From contig JAPOHH010000001.1 in the NCBI GenBank assembly GCA_029979505.1, positions 119,034 to 183,033 of the forward strand: a stretch of 64,000 bases of DNA, given 5' to 3'. A model generated the notes under the pieces. It was not told the origin of the DNA and did not search any database. It was given only the letters and a program-made list of their open reading frames with translations. This document shows, one piece after another, positions 43,461-52,935 of this stretch (the stretch's first letter is position 1; every line of letters begins with the position of its first letter). The position numbers and the translations under genes are program-made. This DNA comes from a bacterium. Lineage in GTDB: Bacteria > Pseudomonadota > Gammaproteobacteria > GCA-002705445 > GCA-002716945.

Positions 43461-43522
43461 CCTAATGAGATAACTTTGTTAGGGATATGTAAGTGATATC
43501 TAATAGAGAATTTATCTATATA

Positions 43523-43933
43523 TTATTGATTAATAAGAGTTTTTAACCAATAAAATAAATTCAAGTTTAATTTAATTTTATTATCTATAGTGCTTTGAAA
43601 GTTCTGATTGTCTTTTAACGACTTAACCTCCAACAGCTGAGCATCCTCATACATGTAAAAAATCAAATGAGGTTTAATAGAGAAAGTCTTGCTGTACTGT
43701 ACTTGATCATCATAACTAAATTTATGATACATCTTAAAAATACGTGTGAATTTATCGTGGAAAATGTCTTCGATAATTAAATTTTTAGAGTGTTTTCTAT
43801 TATGTTTATTAGCAAATTTTGAGTTTATTGCTTGCTTAAAATTATGATAGTTTAGTTCATAAATAGACATAAGGTGATTGAAATTAATTTCCTTATATCC
43901 TGCTCTTTTGTTTTCTTTATCGTTTCTAAACAT
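43523..43933 (-). CDS. DUF1249 (YqiB-like) protein
   Basis: About 136 residues from ATG 43933; the track start at 43969 adds a poorly conserved hydrophobic stretch. [19 protein letters not shown] near the N-terminus and [17 protein letters not shown] near residue 100 match the DUF1249 pattern (NF-x-L-x-R start, then VRLYHDA-x-x-AEV), as I recall it. The end, [15 protein letters not shown], matches the family's Q-NQFLxxWL tail. Function is unknown. It is divergent from infA, with about 50 bases between the starts. Confidence 0.6.
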   Translation of the reverse strand: MFRNDKENKRAGYKEINFNHLMSIYELNYHNFKQAINSKFANKHNRKHSKNLIIEDIFHDKFTRIFKMYHKFSYDDQVQYSKTFSIKPHLIFYMYEDAQLLEVKSLKDNQNFQSTIDNKIKLNLNLFYWLKTLINQ

Positions 43934-43984
43934 GTGTGTTATAAATATTATTATTTTGCTACAATACACCTCAATATATTACAT

Positions 43985-44203
43985 ATGGCAAAAAAAGAAC
44001 AGATTGAAATGTCAGGGAAGGTTATTGAAACACTTCCCAATACAATGTTTAGAGTTGAACTAGAGAATGGTCATATTGTGACTGCACATATCTCCGGCAA
44101 AATAAGAAAGCACTATATCAGGATATTAAGAGGTGATAACGTAATGGTTGCTCTAACTCCATATGATTTAAGCAAAGGAAGAATAATTTTTAGAGATAAA
44201 TAA
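43985..44203 (+). CDS. infA: Translation initiation factor IF-1
   Basis: A 72-residue S1-type OB-fold protein, exactly the usual length, counted from ATG 43985; the longer track ORF upstream is not part of it. [38 protein letters not shown] and [18 protein letters not shown] are near-identical to other IF-1 proteins. It binds the ribosomal A site during initiation. It converges with icd (two bases between stops). Divergent neighbour: the DUF1249 gene. Confidence 0.97.
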   Translation: MAKKEQIEMSGKVIETLPNTMFRVELENGHIVTAHISGKIRKHYIRILRGDNVMVALTPYDLSKGRIIFRDK

Positions 44204-44205
44204 TT

Positions 44206-45525
44206 TTACTTAAGATTGTTTATCACGGCGTCACCAAACCCACTAGTTGAAACCAATGTTGCGCCAGGAACTAGCTTTGTTATTTCCTCTTTTACATCAA
44301 CTGTTTTATGCTTCTCAGATGATTTAACTCTTATCAATCTCTTGCCGGCTCGGGCTCTTGCCAAATCATAAGTAAGCTGTTTGTTTTGAATAGCACCTTT
44401 TACACCTTTGAGAACTAAATCCGCTGCCTCAGTCCACCCTAAGTATCTAAGCATCATTTCTCCAGATAGAATAATTGAACCAGGATTGACTCTATTTTTT
44501 CCAGCAAATGGCTCTGCTGATCCATGAGTTGCCTCAAATACAGCGCATCCATCACCAATGTTCCCACCTGGCGCCATTCCTATACCGCCAACTTGTGCAG
44601 CTAGTGCATCTGAAATATAGTCACCATTAAGATTTAGAGTAGCTATAACGTCATGTTGTTCTGGAGCAAGAATAATTTGTTGAAGAAAATTATCTGCTAT
44701 ACAATCTTTGATGATAATTTCAGAATTAAATTTAGAATTTTCAATGATATATGTATTATCCTTCTGAATAGTTCCGTTATATTCTTGAGTTACAACATCA
44801 TATGCCCAATCACGAAATGCACCTTCTGTATACTTCATGATATTTCCCTTATGCACTATCGTTATGCTTGATTTATTCAGGGCCAGAGAATAGTCAATAG
44901 CCATCCTTATCAGCCGCTTTGTGCCTTCTTCTGATACAGGCTTAATTCCTATGCCACAGTTTTCCTCAAACCTAAATGGAGAATGTCCTAATTCTTTATT
45001 AATAAATTCTATAATTCTTTTTGCTCCATCAGAATCAGGTTCCCATTCAATTCCCGAATATAAATCTTCGGTATTTTCTCTAAAAACAACCATATCTGTA
45101 AGACCAGATTCAAGCATTGGCGTGCTAGTACCAGGAAAATATTTAATAGGCCTCACGCAAGCGAAAAGGTCCAGCTTCTGCCTTATCATTACATTAATAG
45201 ACTTGTGGCCTGTGCCGATTGGTGTAGTTAATGGACCCTTTATTGATATCCTATAGTCTTTCATAGCATCAATAGTTTCTTCTGGAAGAATAGATCCATA
45301 TAAATCTTTAGAATTAGAACCTGCATAAAGCTCTAACCATTTGATTTCTCTGGAATTTCCATAGGCTTTATTTACAGCATAATCTAATACTCTTTTCATA
45401 ACTGGCGTAACATCAATACCTATGCCATCGCCTATGATGTATGGGATTATTGGATTATTGGGCACGATAAGTTTTTCACCGTCATGCCCAATTTTTGTTC
45501 CATCTGATGGAATATTAAGCTTCAA
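44206..45525 (-). CDS. icd: NADP-dependent isocitrate dehydrogenase
   Basis: A 439-residue E. coli-type Icd starting at TTG 45525, preceded by GTAGGAG at 8-base spacing. IIPYIIGDGIGIDVTP near residue 26, the substrate loop TTPIGTGHKSINVMIRQ with the regulatory serine position near residue 112, and GGNIGDGCAVFEATHGSAEP near residue 340 are conserved. It converts isocitrate to 2-oxoglutarate with NADPH formation. It lies 11 bases downstream of aceA, so the two enzymes that compete for isocitrate are co-transcribed. Confidence 0.95.
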   Translation of the reverse strand: MKLNIPSDGTKIGHDGEKLIVPNNPIIPYIIGDGIGIDVTPVMKRVLDYAVNKAYGNSREIKWLELYAGSNSKDLYGSILPEETIDAMKDYRISIKGPLTTPIGTGHKSINVMIRQKLDLFACVRPIKYFPGTSTPMLESGLTDMVVFRENTEDLYSGIEWEPDSDGAKRIIEFINKELGHSPFRFEENCGIGIKPVSEEGTKRLIRMAIDYSLALNKSSITIVHKGNIMKYTEGAFRDWAYDVVTQEYNGTIQKDNTYIIENSKFNSEIIIKDCIADNFLQQIILAPEQHDVIATLNLNGDYISDALAAQVGGIGMAPGGNIGDGCAVFEATHGSAEPFAGKNRVNPGSIILSGEMMLRYLGWTEAADLVLKGVKGAIQNKQLTYDLARARAGKRLIRVKSSEKHKTVDVKEEITKLVPGATLVSTSGFGDAVINNLK

Positions 45526-45536
45526 TCAATAAGCTC

Positions 45537-46817
45537 CTACTTATCAAATTGTTCCTCTTCGGTAGAGCCAGTTAATGCTGTAACCGATGAAGAACCGCCA
45601 GTAATTACTTGTGTTACTGAGTCAAAATAACCAGTACCAACTTCTCTCTGATGTTTGGTAGCTGTATATCCATCCTTCTCAGCAGCAAATTCTGCTTCTT
45701 GAAGTTTGACATAAGCAGTCATTTGCTCAGCATTATAGCCTTTTGAAAGCTCAAACATACTGTAATTCAAGGCATGGAAGCCAGCTAACGTTATAAACTG
45801 GAACTTATAACCCATCGCTCCTAGTTCTTTTTGAAATTTAGCAATCTGAGCATCATCTAAATTTTTCTTCCAGTTAAAAGAGGGTGAGCAGTTATATGCT
45901 AAAAGCTGCTCTGGATGTTCTTTTTTCAACGCTTCAGCAAACTTTCTTGCAAAATCAAGGTCTGGTACCCCAGTTTCACACCAGACTAAATCAGCGTAAG
46001 GAGCATAAGCTAAACCTCTGGATATTGCTTGATCTATACCATTTTTCACTCTGTAAAAGCCTTCAGCAGTCCTTTCACCAGTAGTAAACTCTCTGTCTCG
46101 TTCATCTACGTCACTAGTTAGTAAATTTGCCGCTTCAGCATCTGTTCGAGCTAGCAATACAGTTGGAGTATTATATATATCTGCAGCTAATCTTGCAGCT
46201 GCAAGTTTTTGAACCGCTTCTTGTGTAGGGACAAGTACCTTTCCGCCCATGTGACCACATTTTTTAGCTGATGCTAATTGATCTTCAAAATGAACTCCTG
46301 CAGCTCCTGCTTCAATCATAGCTTTCATAAGCTCATGAGCATTCAAAACACCGCCAAATCCTGCTTCAGCATCAGCAACGATTGGTAGCATGTAGTCTAC
46401 TGGTTCATTTCCTTCTGCTATATTTAGCTGATCTGCTCTTCTTAATGAATTATTAATACGTTTCACGACTGAAGGAACACTATCCACTGGGTATAATGAT
46501 TGATCTGGATACATTTGCATACCTGTATTAGCATCACCAGCTACTTGCCAACCAGATAGGTAAACAGCTCTAAGGCCAGCTTTTGCTTGTTGCATCGCTT
46601 GGTTTCCAGTTAGAGCACCTAAAGCATTCACAAAATCGCTGTTATTTATCTCATTCCAGAGTTTCTCAGCGCCTTGTTTAGCAAGACTATACTCAATATT
46701 TACACTACCACTTAATTTAGCAACTTCTTCGGCTGAATAGTCACGTTTTACATTTTTCCATCTAGGATTACTATCCCAGTCTTTTTGAATATCTTGTGCA
46801 GATCTCATTTTGTTCAT
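45537..46817 (-). CDS. aceA: Isocitrate lyase
   Basis: A 426-residue isocitrate lyase counted from ATG 46817, which has GAGG 5 bases upstream; the track begins at ATG 46835. The catalytic motif [11 protein letters not shown] lies near residue 186, [14 protein letters not shown] and [13 protein letters not shown] follow the family, and [17 protein letters not shown] is in the C-terminal half. It splits isocitrate to glyoxylate and succinate, allowing growth on acetate or C2 units. No malate synthase is in the window. Confidence 0.95.
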   Translation of the reverse strand: MNKMRSAQDIQKDWDSNPRWKNVKRDYSAEEVAKLSGSVNIEYSLAKQGAEKLWNEINNSDFVNALGALTGNQAMQQAKAGLRAVYLSGWQVAGDANTGMQMYPDQSLYPVDSVPSVVKRINNSLRRADQLNIAEGNEPVDYMLPIVADAEAGFGGVLNAHELMKAMIEAGAAGVHFEDQLASAKKCGHMGGKVLVPTQEAVQKLAAARLAADIYNTPTVLLARTDAEAANLLTSDVDERDREFTTGERTAEGFYRVKNGIDQAISRGLAYAPYADLVWCETGVPDLDFARKFAEALKKEHPEQLLAYNCSPSFNWKKNLDDAQIAKFQKELGAMGYKFQFITLAGFHALNYSMFELSKGYNAEQMTAYVKLQEAEFAAEKDGYTATKHQREVGTGYFDSVTQVITGGSSSVTALTGSTEEEQFDK

Positions 46818-46947
46818 TATTACCTCATTAGTCATAAAAATAATTGGCTAGATGATACTACTTGTTTGATAAATTGACAAATCAAATAGCCTGATTATTA
46901 TGATGATTTGTAATTTCAATTATAATATTGCTATTAAATGGATATAT

Positions 46948-48036
46948 ATGACTAAATCAAGACAAAAAGTTGCAGTGGGAATGTCAGGTGGCGTTGATTC
47001 ATCTGTGGCTGCATATAAGCTTATTCAGGAAGGTTATGACGTAGAAGGTATCTTTATGAAAAATTGGGAAGAGGATGATGATGATGAATGTAATTCTAAA
47101 GACGACTATAAAGATGCTGCTAGAGTCTCAAAGCTACTCAATATTAAATTAAATCTTGTTAATTTTTCAGATAAATATTGGACAAACGTATTTGAAGTAT
47201 TTGTAGATGACTTGAAGAAAGGATTTACCCCTAATCCTGATGTATTTTGTAATAGGGAGATAAAATTTAATCAATTTTATAAGTATGCGAAGACATTAGG
47301 GTTTGATTTAATTGCTACAGGACATTATGCAAAAAAGCAAACAGGTGAACGTATTGAATTACACATGCCTAAAGATAAAAGTAAAGATCAAACTTATTTT
47401 TTGTATACACTTAAAGAAAAAGTTTTGAAAGATATACTATTCCCTCTTGAGGATCTGTATAAAGATGAAGTAAAAAAGATTGCAAACGAATTAGATTTAG
47501 GTCTTGATAACAAAAAAGAAAGTATGGGTATATGCTTCATAGGTAAGAGAAAATTTTCTACATTTATTGATTCTTATGTTCAGCCAGTCTGTGGCCCTAT
47601 TATTAACTATGAAAATAAAGAAAAAATAGGTATTCACAATGGATTGAGTAAATACACAATTGGCCAAAGGAAAGGTATAAATATAGGCGGTATGAAAGAT
47701 AGTGAAGATTCGCCTTGGTATGTTATAGATAAAGATATAGAAAATAACTCACTTACAGTAAGTCAAAATCAATCCCCGCTTTTTTATTCAGGAGAAATAG
47801 AATTAAGTAATTTCAGTTCAATTAACAAAGCGTATGATAATCAAGACATTAAAGTAAGATTTAGACATGGAGGTGCATTAAAAAAGGGTAAGTTGAATAT
47901 AAAAGATAATGTATACACAATTACACTATATGAGAAAGAGAGAGGTATTGCTAAAGGCCAAGCTGCTGTTATATATAGTGGAACTGAATGTATTGGCGGA
48001 GGAACGGTTATATCAAAATGTTTAAGCGTGAATTAA
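46948..48036 (+). CDS. mnmA: tRNA-specific 2-thiouridylase MnmA
   Basis: A 362-residue MnmA counted from ATG 46948; the track ORF starts further upstream. The PP-loop motif VGMSGGVDSSV is at residues 10-20. Catalytic cysteines lie in NPDVFCNREIKF near residue 98 and GICFIGKRKF near residue 195. It thiolates U34 of Lys, Glu and Gln tRNAs. It opens the conserved mnmA-hflD pair and is divergent from aceA, so the 130 bases between them carry both promoters. Confidence 0.95.
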   Translation: MTKSRQKVAVGMSGGVDSSVAAYKLIQEGYDVEGIFMKNWEEDDDDECNSKDDYKDAARVSKLLNIKLNLVNFSDKYWTNVFEVFVDDLKKGFTPNPDVFCNREIKFNQFYKYAKTLGFDLIATGHYAKKQTGERIELHMPKDKSKDQTYFLYTLKEKVLKDILFPLEDLYKDEVKKIANELDLGLDNKKESMGICFIGKRKFSTFIDSYVQPVCGPIINYENKEKIGIHNGLSKYTIGQRKGINIGGMKDSEDSPWYVIDKDIENNSLTVSQNQSPLFYSGEIELSNFSSINKAYDNQDIKVRFRHGGALKKGKLNIKDNVYTITLYEKERGIAKGQAAVIYSGTECIGGGTVISKCLSVN

Positions 48037-48626
48037 AAAATGAAACTATTGCATTAGGTGCAATCTATCAGGCTAGTAATGAGATAAAAAAAATAGCATG
48101 GGAAGGTATAATAACAAAAAATATTGTCCAGCCGCTTATTTATAGTATTTATCAAACAACATCAGAAGATATTGAAGATATTTATATAAATACAAAACGA
48201 CTTAATCCTGGACTAGATTTCTTACGAAAACAACTTGTTGGTGATGCATTTTCAAAAGATGCTGAAGTTACTAGATACTTTGAAGCTATTGGAATATTAG
48301 TTAAGAATATGAAAAAAAACGAGAAAGTTATTCTAAGTTTACGTGATGAACTGTCAAACAGTTCAAAAGAAGTTAGAGAGGATAATCTTGATGATCACGC
48401 AGAAACATTATCAAAACTTTACCTAAGGACAGTGAGTAAAGTGGAACCACGAATCATCGTTAACGGTGACAATAAACATCTCACAGATAGTAAGAATGCA
48501 TCAATGATACGTGCATTGTTGATGTCAGCAATTAGATCATATATATTATGGCAACAGTCAGGTGGATCCAAACTTAGAATCTTCCTATTTCGAAAAAAAA
48601 TTGCCGAATTAGCCCTCAGAGTCTAG
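48018..48626 (+). CDS. hflD: High-frequency lysogenization protein HflD homologue
   Basis: A 202-residue helical protein from ATG 48018 (the track start at 47988 lies inside mnmA). It begins MFKRELKNETIALGAIYQASNEIKKIAWEG, the start of the HflD family, and ends KLRIFLFRKKIAELALRV. HflD is a membrane-peripheral protein near mnmA in most gammaproteobacteria. It overlaps mnmA by 19 bases. purB normally follows directly, but here acnA, a three-gene module and fumC intervene. It converges with acnA, overlapping by 4 bases. Confidence 0.88.
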   Translation: MFKRELKNETIALGAIYQASNEIKKIAWEGIITKNIVQPLIYSIYQTTSEDIEDIYINTKRLNPGLDFLRKQLVGDAFSKDAEVTRYFEAIGILVKNMKKNEKVILSLRDELSNSSKEVREDNLDDHAETLSKLYLRTVSKVEPRIIVNGDNKHLTDSKNASMIRALLMSAIRSYILWQQSGGSKLRIFLFRKKIAELALRV

Positions 48627-51208
48627 TTCGCAAGCTTTTTAAGTACATAGTTTAAAATGCCATCGCTGACAAAATAATCCCACTCTTTAGCAGTATCAAT
48701 TCTCACCTTAACTTCAAAAGACTTTCCGGTCTCTTTTTCTGAAATAAGTACAGAATTTGCATCTTTATTAATCTCTGCAATATCAAACGATGAAGTCATT
48801 GATAAACCAAGTAATTCAAAATTTTCATTGTCTTTAAATTGAAGCGGCATAATACCCATACCAACCAGATTTGATCTGTGTATCCTCTCAAAACTTTCTG
48901 CTATAACTGCTTTAACTCCAAGAAGTTTTGTGCCTTTCGCAGCCCAATCACGTGATGAACCGCAACCATAATCCTTACCAGCAAATATAATAAGATTAGT
49001 GTTATTCTTCTTGTATTCTTGAGCAGCATCATATATCGACATCTCAGTACCCTTAGGCAAAAGTTTTGTGTAGCCACCAGTCTTTTCTGGAACTAGCTTA
49101 TTAGATAAACGTATATTGGCAAAAGTACCTCTTTGCATAATTTTAAAATTACCTCTTCTAGATCCGTAAGAATTAAAGTCTTTTATTTTTACAGAATTAT
49201 CTATTAAATGTCTACCAGCTGGTGTTGTATCTTTAAAAGAACCCGCAGGTGAAATATGATCAGTAGTAACACTATCACCTAAAATTACAAGTGGGTATGC
49301 GGATTCAATTGCTGGTAATTTTTCTTGATTATCTTTTTCTTTACCAAAAAATGGTGAAGGTTGTATATAAGTAGATTTTTCGTCCCAATCAAAATGATCT
49401 GAGTCTGAGGTTGGAATAGACTTCCAATTACTATCCCCATCAAAAAGATTTTTATAAGAATTATTGAACATATCACCATCAATTGTCTTATTCATTATTT
49501 CATTGATTTCATCATTCGAAGGCCATATATCTTTTAGAAAAATATCATTACCTTCTTTATCCTGTCCTAGAGGAGTATGGTTAATGTCAATATTGATTTT
49601 CCCGATGAGAGAATATGCAACTACTAGCATTGGACTAGCAAGAAAATTCATTTTAATTTCAGGGTGAATCCTTCCTTCAAAGTTTCTATTTCCTGATAAT
49701 ATAGAGCTTACAACCAAATCCCTATCATTAATTTCTTTTACATATTTATCATCCAAAGGTCCAGAATTACCTATACATGTTGTACATCCGTACCCTACAA
49801 TATTAAAACCTAATTTATTAAGCGGGTCTAATAGCTCTGCTTTTTTTAAATAATTTTCTACAACTCTTGAACCAGGAGCCAGAGAAGTCTTTACCCATTC
49901 TTTGGTTGAAAGACCTTTTTCAATAGCTTTTTTAGCCAATAAGCCAGCTCCCAAAATTACACTTGGATTTGATGTATTAGTACAACTTGTGATAGCAGCA
50001 ATGAGAATGCTGCCATCATTAATCGTCCCTTCAGATTTAGATTGTTTTTTTAATTTATGTATTTCATCTTCTGAAATCTTTTTTACATCTGATAAAAGAA
50101 CTCTGTCTTGTGGGCGCTTTGGACCCGAAAGACATGCCTGTACCTGACTCATATCTAGAGATAGCGTATCTGTATACTTTATATCTTGGTTGTCATCTCT
50201 AAAGAATCCACACTCCTTGCTATAATCTTCAACTATTTGTAAATGATTATCATCCTTACCAGTCATTTTTAAATAATCAATTGTTAAAGCGTCAATTGGA
50301 AAAAATCCACATGTAGCCCCATATTCTGGTGCCATATTAGAAATTGTACATCTATCAGCAATACTCAAATTATCTAAACCTGATCCATAAAATTCCACGA
50401 ATTTTCCAACAACATTTTTTTCTCTTAACATTTGAACAATAGTTAAAACTAAATCTGTTGCAGTCGTGGTTTGACCTAATTTACCGGTTAATTCAAAACC
50501 AATAACTTCTGGAAGTAACATCGGTATTGGCTGACCAAGCATAGCAGCCTCTGCTTCTATACCGCCGACTCCCCACCCTAGTACACCTAAGCCATTGACC
50601 ATCGTAGTGTGAAAGTCTGTACCTACAACAGTATCAGGGTACAATTTACCTTCTTTTTCATATATGACTCTTGCAATATATTCGATATTAATTTGATGGA
50701 TTATTCCATTATTAGGCGGTACAATTCTGAGATTTTTAAATGCCTGCTGCCCCCATTTTAATAACTTATATCTTTCAGTGTTTCTCTCGTACTCTAGTTT
50801 AGTATTTAAATCTTTAGAATCAGAGGTACCAAAATGATCTACCATCACAGAATGATCTATGACTAAATCAGTTTGGCATTGAGGGTTTACTGCATCTGCT
50901 TTTGAAGCATCTAGTGATGTCATGGCATCTCTCATTGATGCTAAGTCGACAACTGCTGGTACGCCTGTGAAATCTTGCATTATTACTCTGCTAGGATAAA
51001 ATGTTAACTCCGTATTAGAGTCTGTACTGCCATTCCATTTAGTAAATTTCTCTACAATAGAGTCGAAATTATCATTGTCTGATTCGTTTCTCAGATAATT
51101 CTCCATTAAAACTCTCAATGAATAAGGAAGATGATTGATATTATATTTTTTGATATTAAAGACATTGAAGTTATTATTATTTATGGATATTTTTGTTTTT
51201 TCTGACAT
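48623..51208 (-). CDS. acnA: Aconitate hydratase A
   Basis: An 861-residue aconitase of the AcnA/IRP type. The cluster-binding cysteines lie in IAAITSCTNTSNPS near residue 407 and VGYGCTTCIGNSGPL near residue 472. RVIMQDFTGVPAVVD near residue 73, VVGTDFHTTMVNGLG near residue 190 and GKDYGCGSSRDWAAKG near residue 745 are also conserved. It converts citrate to isocitrate, upstream of both icd and aceA in the pathway. It is slightly shorter than E. coli AcnA (891). It converges with hflD. Confidence 0.96.
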   Translation of the reverse strand: MSEKTKISINNNNFNVFNIKKYNINHLPYSLRVLMENYLRNESDNDNFDSIVEKFTKWNGSTDSNTELTFYPSRVIMQDFTGVPAVVDLASMRDAMTSLDASKADAVNPQCQTDLVIDHSVMVDHFGTSDSKDLNTKLEYERNTERYKLLKWGQQAFKNLRIVPPNNGIIHQINIEYIARVIYEKEGKLYPDTVVGTDFHTTMVNGLGVLGWGVGGIEAEAAMLGQPIPMLLPEVIGFELTGKLGQTTTATDLVLTIVQMLREKNVVGKFVEFYGSGLDNLSIADRCTISNMAPEYGATCGFFPIDALTIDYLKMTGKDDNHLQIVEDYSKECGFFRDDNQDIKYTDTLSLDMSQVQACLSGPKRPQDRVLLSDVKKISEDEIHKLKKQSKSEGTINDGSILIAAITSCTNTSNPSVILGAGLLAKKAIEKGLSTKEWVKTSLAPGSRVVENYLKKAELLDPLNKLGFNIVGYGCTTCIGNSGPLDDKYVKEINDRDLVVSSILSGNRNFEGRIHPEIKMNFLASPMLVVAYSLIGKINIDINHTPLGQDKEGNDIFLKDIWPSNDEINEIMNKTIDGDMFNNSYKNLFDGDSNWKSIPTSDSDHFDWDEKSTYIQPSPFFGKEKDNQEKLPAIESAYPLVILGDSVTTDHISPAGSFKDTTPAGRHLIDNSVKIKDFNSYGSRRGNFKIMQRGTFANIRLSNKLVPEKTGGYTKLLPKGTEMSIYDAAQEYKKNNTNLIIFAGKDYGCGSSRDWAAKGTKLLGVKAVIAESFERIHRSNLVGMGIMPLQFKDNENFELLGLSMTSSFDIAEINKDANSVLISEKETGKSFEVKVRIDTAKEWDYFVSDGILNYVLKKLAN

Positions 51209-51274
51209 TATTATATTTCCCTCTTGAGTAGAATCTGCCGTATTCTAACAAATAAAATGATCTAATTCTATGTC

Positions 51275-51703
51275 TTACTTTAGAGGTAACTTCTTTTGCA
51301 CGCTCTCGATGTACATACCAAGAGAATCCTTGTTGTTTCGTGTATCTTTTTTTACAACAACATCCTGACCGTCATTTTTCAAACCTTTATATTTTTTCAG
51401 GAATTTATTTAATTTAAGTGATTTGTGAATCTTATATAGTCTGGGATTAGCATTTTTTTCTTTTATAAGCATTAAAACACTATCTTCATACACATGAGTA
51501 TTTAATATATAAAAGCTTTTAGGAAGGTCTGCTGTTGTTGCATAACCTTGGTTATCTCTAATACTTTGATATAAAACACTAAAAAATATTGAAATACTTA
51601 ATACTATAAATAATTTAGTTTTATATTTTTTATTTTTAATAAAATAATTAATTAGAAAAATATATATTAGTAAAAGTATCAATAAGTATAAATACATAAT
51701 CAT
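51275..51703 (-). CDS. Membrane-anchored protein, third gene of an ExbB/ExbD-like module
   Basis: A 142-residue protein. Two hydrophobic segments (about residues 1-22 and 29-46) are followed by about 95 soluble residues, probably periplasmic. GYATTADLPKSFYIL near residue 56, an acidic EDSVLMLIKEK strand and NPRLYKIHKSLKLNKFLKKYKG look like a compact ligand-binding or assembly domain that I cannot assign. The gene follows the ExbD-like gene by one base and is followed by a gap before acnA. No homologue comes to mind; the function is likely linked to the proton-channel pair upstream. Confidence 0.55.
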   Translation of the reverse strand: MIMYLYLLILLLIYIFLINYFIKNKKYKTKLFIVLSISIFFSVLYQSIRDNQGYATTADLPKSFYILNTHVYEDSVLMLIKEKNANPRLYKIHKSLKLNKFLKKYKGLKNDGQDVVVKKDTRNNKDSLGMYIESVQKKLPLK

Positions 51704-51704
51704 T

Positions 51705-52310
51705 TCAAAATCCTTTTAGGTTATATGGAGTAAGAATTTTTTTTTGTGAATCTCCAGATGAATACTCTCCTTTTGAGTCTAAAAAAAACCTTGTTACAGT
51801 TACTTCAGAATCTTTTTTTTCAAGTGTTATGTTATTGGCATAAACTAACTTTAATGTAGGATTTACTTTTTCAATAATTACCTTTACATCAATAGGATGA
51901 TTACTTTTATGTTCATAGAGATAAAGGTTTAAGATATATTCACCTGGTATAATTCCTCTAAGAGTAACAACTTCCCTATTTATAGGATAAATTATTTCCT
52001 CACCATCGATTGTGACTACATCATTGATTATACCTTGGTCATCTCTGTCGAGATGTAACCAGCCTGCATCTTTTTTTAGGTATGAGACTGTTTCGCCATT
52101 GGGATCTTGGACCCAAATATCAACATCATCTGGCAAACTATCTTTCCAATCAACTGTAATAATATACTCAGCTTTCATATTAACGTTGCCTATTTTCGAG
52201 ATAGGGTTTATAAAAAGGACTGTTATAAAAAAAAGGAAGGTAAAACCAAGTAGTGTATTGAATAATAAATCGGTGAAGGGTTCAGTTCTAGTTCTATTCT
52301 TTCTTCTCAT
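51705..52310 (-). CDS. ExbD/TolR-like proton-channel partner with YfaP/DUF2135-like periplasmic domain
   Basis: A 201-residue protein counted from ATG 52310; the track start at 52361 is a TTG deep inside the upstream gene. A short basic N-terminus leads to EPFTDLLFNTLLGFTFLF, a single helix with the Asp typical of ExbD/TolR/MotB. The periplasmic part reads DVDIWVQDPNGETVSY near residue 65, resembling the DLDLHVxDPxG motif of YfaP-type domains, and GEYILNLYLYEHK near residue 140. It overlaps the ExbB-like gene by 17 bases. Ordinary ExbD periplasmic domains are different and shorter, so this is a non-standard family. Confidence 0.65.
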   Translation of the reverse strand: MRRKNRTRTEPFTDLLFNTLLGFTFLFFITVLFINPISKIGNVNMKAEYIITVDWKDSLPDDVDIWVQDPNGETVSYLKKDAGWLHLDRDDQGIINDVVTIDGEEIIYPINREVVTLRGIIPGEYILNLYLYEHKSNHPIDVKVIIEKVNPTLKLVYANNITLEKKDSEVTVTRFFLDSKGEYSSGDSQKKILTPYNLKGF

Positions 52311-52935
52311 GTCTCTCAGAGTTAAAAACTTTACTAATAAATATATTAATTTTAGTTTCAAAGAAATTATATTGTATCGTTAGAAGGATTGATGCAACTA
52401 ATCCAGTTAATGTTGTATAGAGAGCTACTTTCATCCCTGCACTCATGCTCAACAAAAGATTATTCATCTTTGACAAATTCATTTCATCAATAGCAGATAA
52501 TGAGCTTAGCATTATAATGAACCCTATAACTGTACCTATGATACCTAACTTGAGTAAAAGATCAGATATAAAAAAGCCGTTGTCTACAAATTCATATAGT
52601 TTTGATTTAAAATCATCTTTAAGATTCTCTTGGTTATCATTATTATCGCTTAGCTTTAGATACTCAGAGCTTATATCTAGAAATATATTATTCGATATAG
52701 AAGAATTGTTAGTATCTATTGTAAATACAGCATCTCTTAACTTATATAAGTAATATCCACACTGAATTAGATAAAAGTTAAAAATAATAAAAATTAATGA
52801 GGATATATAACTTATATCTGCCTCAAATATATTAGATATATATCCAATTGATTCTACAACGAATAAAGCTATAAAAATCAGAGATACGAAATAAATCCAA
52901 TAGATGAATATATTATCAATATCCGATTGTTTCAT
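52294..52935 (-). CDS. MotA/TolQ/ExbB-family proton-channel protein
   Basis: A 213-residue membrane protein with four hydrophobic segments: about residues 8-32, 40-62, 127-145 and 168-190. LKLGIIGTVIGFIIMLSSL near residue 128 and MSAGMKVALYTTLTGLVASILL near residue 163 are the conserved channel helices of the MotA/TolQ/ExbB family. It would use the proton gradient to power the ExbD-like partner. It abuts the fumC stop. A TolQ role is unlikely because no tolR, tolA or tolB follows. Confidence 0.75.
   Translation of the reverse strand: MKQSDIDNIFIYWIYFVSLIFIALFVVESIGYISNIFEADISYISSLIFIIFNFYLIQCGYYLYKLRDAVFTIDTNNSSISNNIFLDISSEYLKLSDNNDNQENLKDDFKSKLYEFVDNGFFISDLLLKLGIIGTVIGFIIMLSSLSAIDEMNLSKMNNLLLSMSAGMKVALYTTLTGLVASILLTIQYNFFETKINIFISKVFNSERHEKKE

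Noticed and set aside
51275-52935. Zorya-type defence system or Tol-Pal system
   Set aside because: No ZorC/D/E helicase or nuclease genes and no tolA/tolB/pal nearby; neighbours are TCA-cycle genes.
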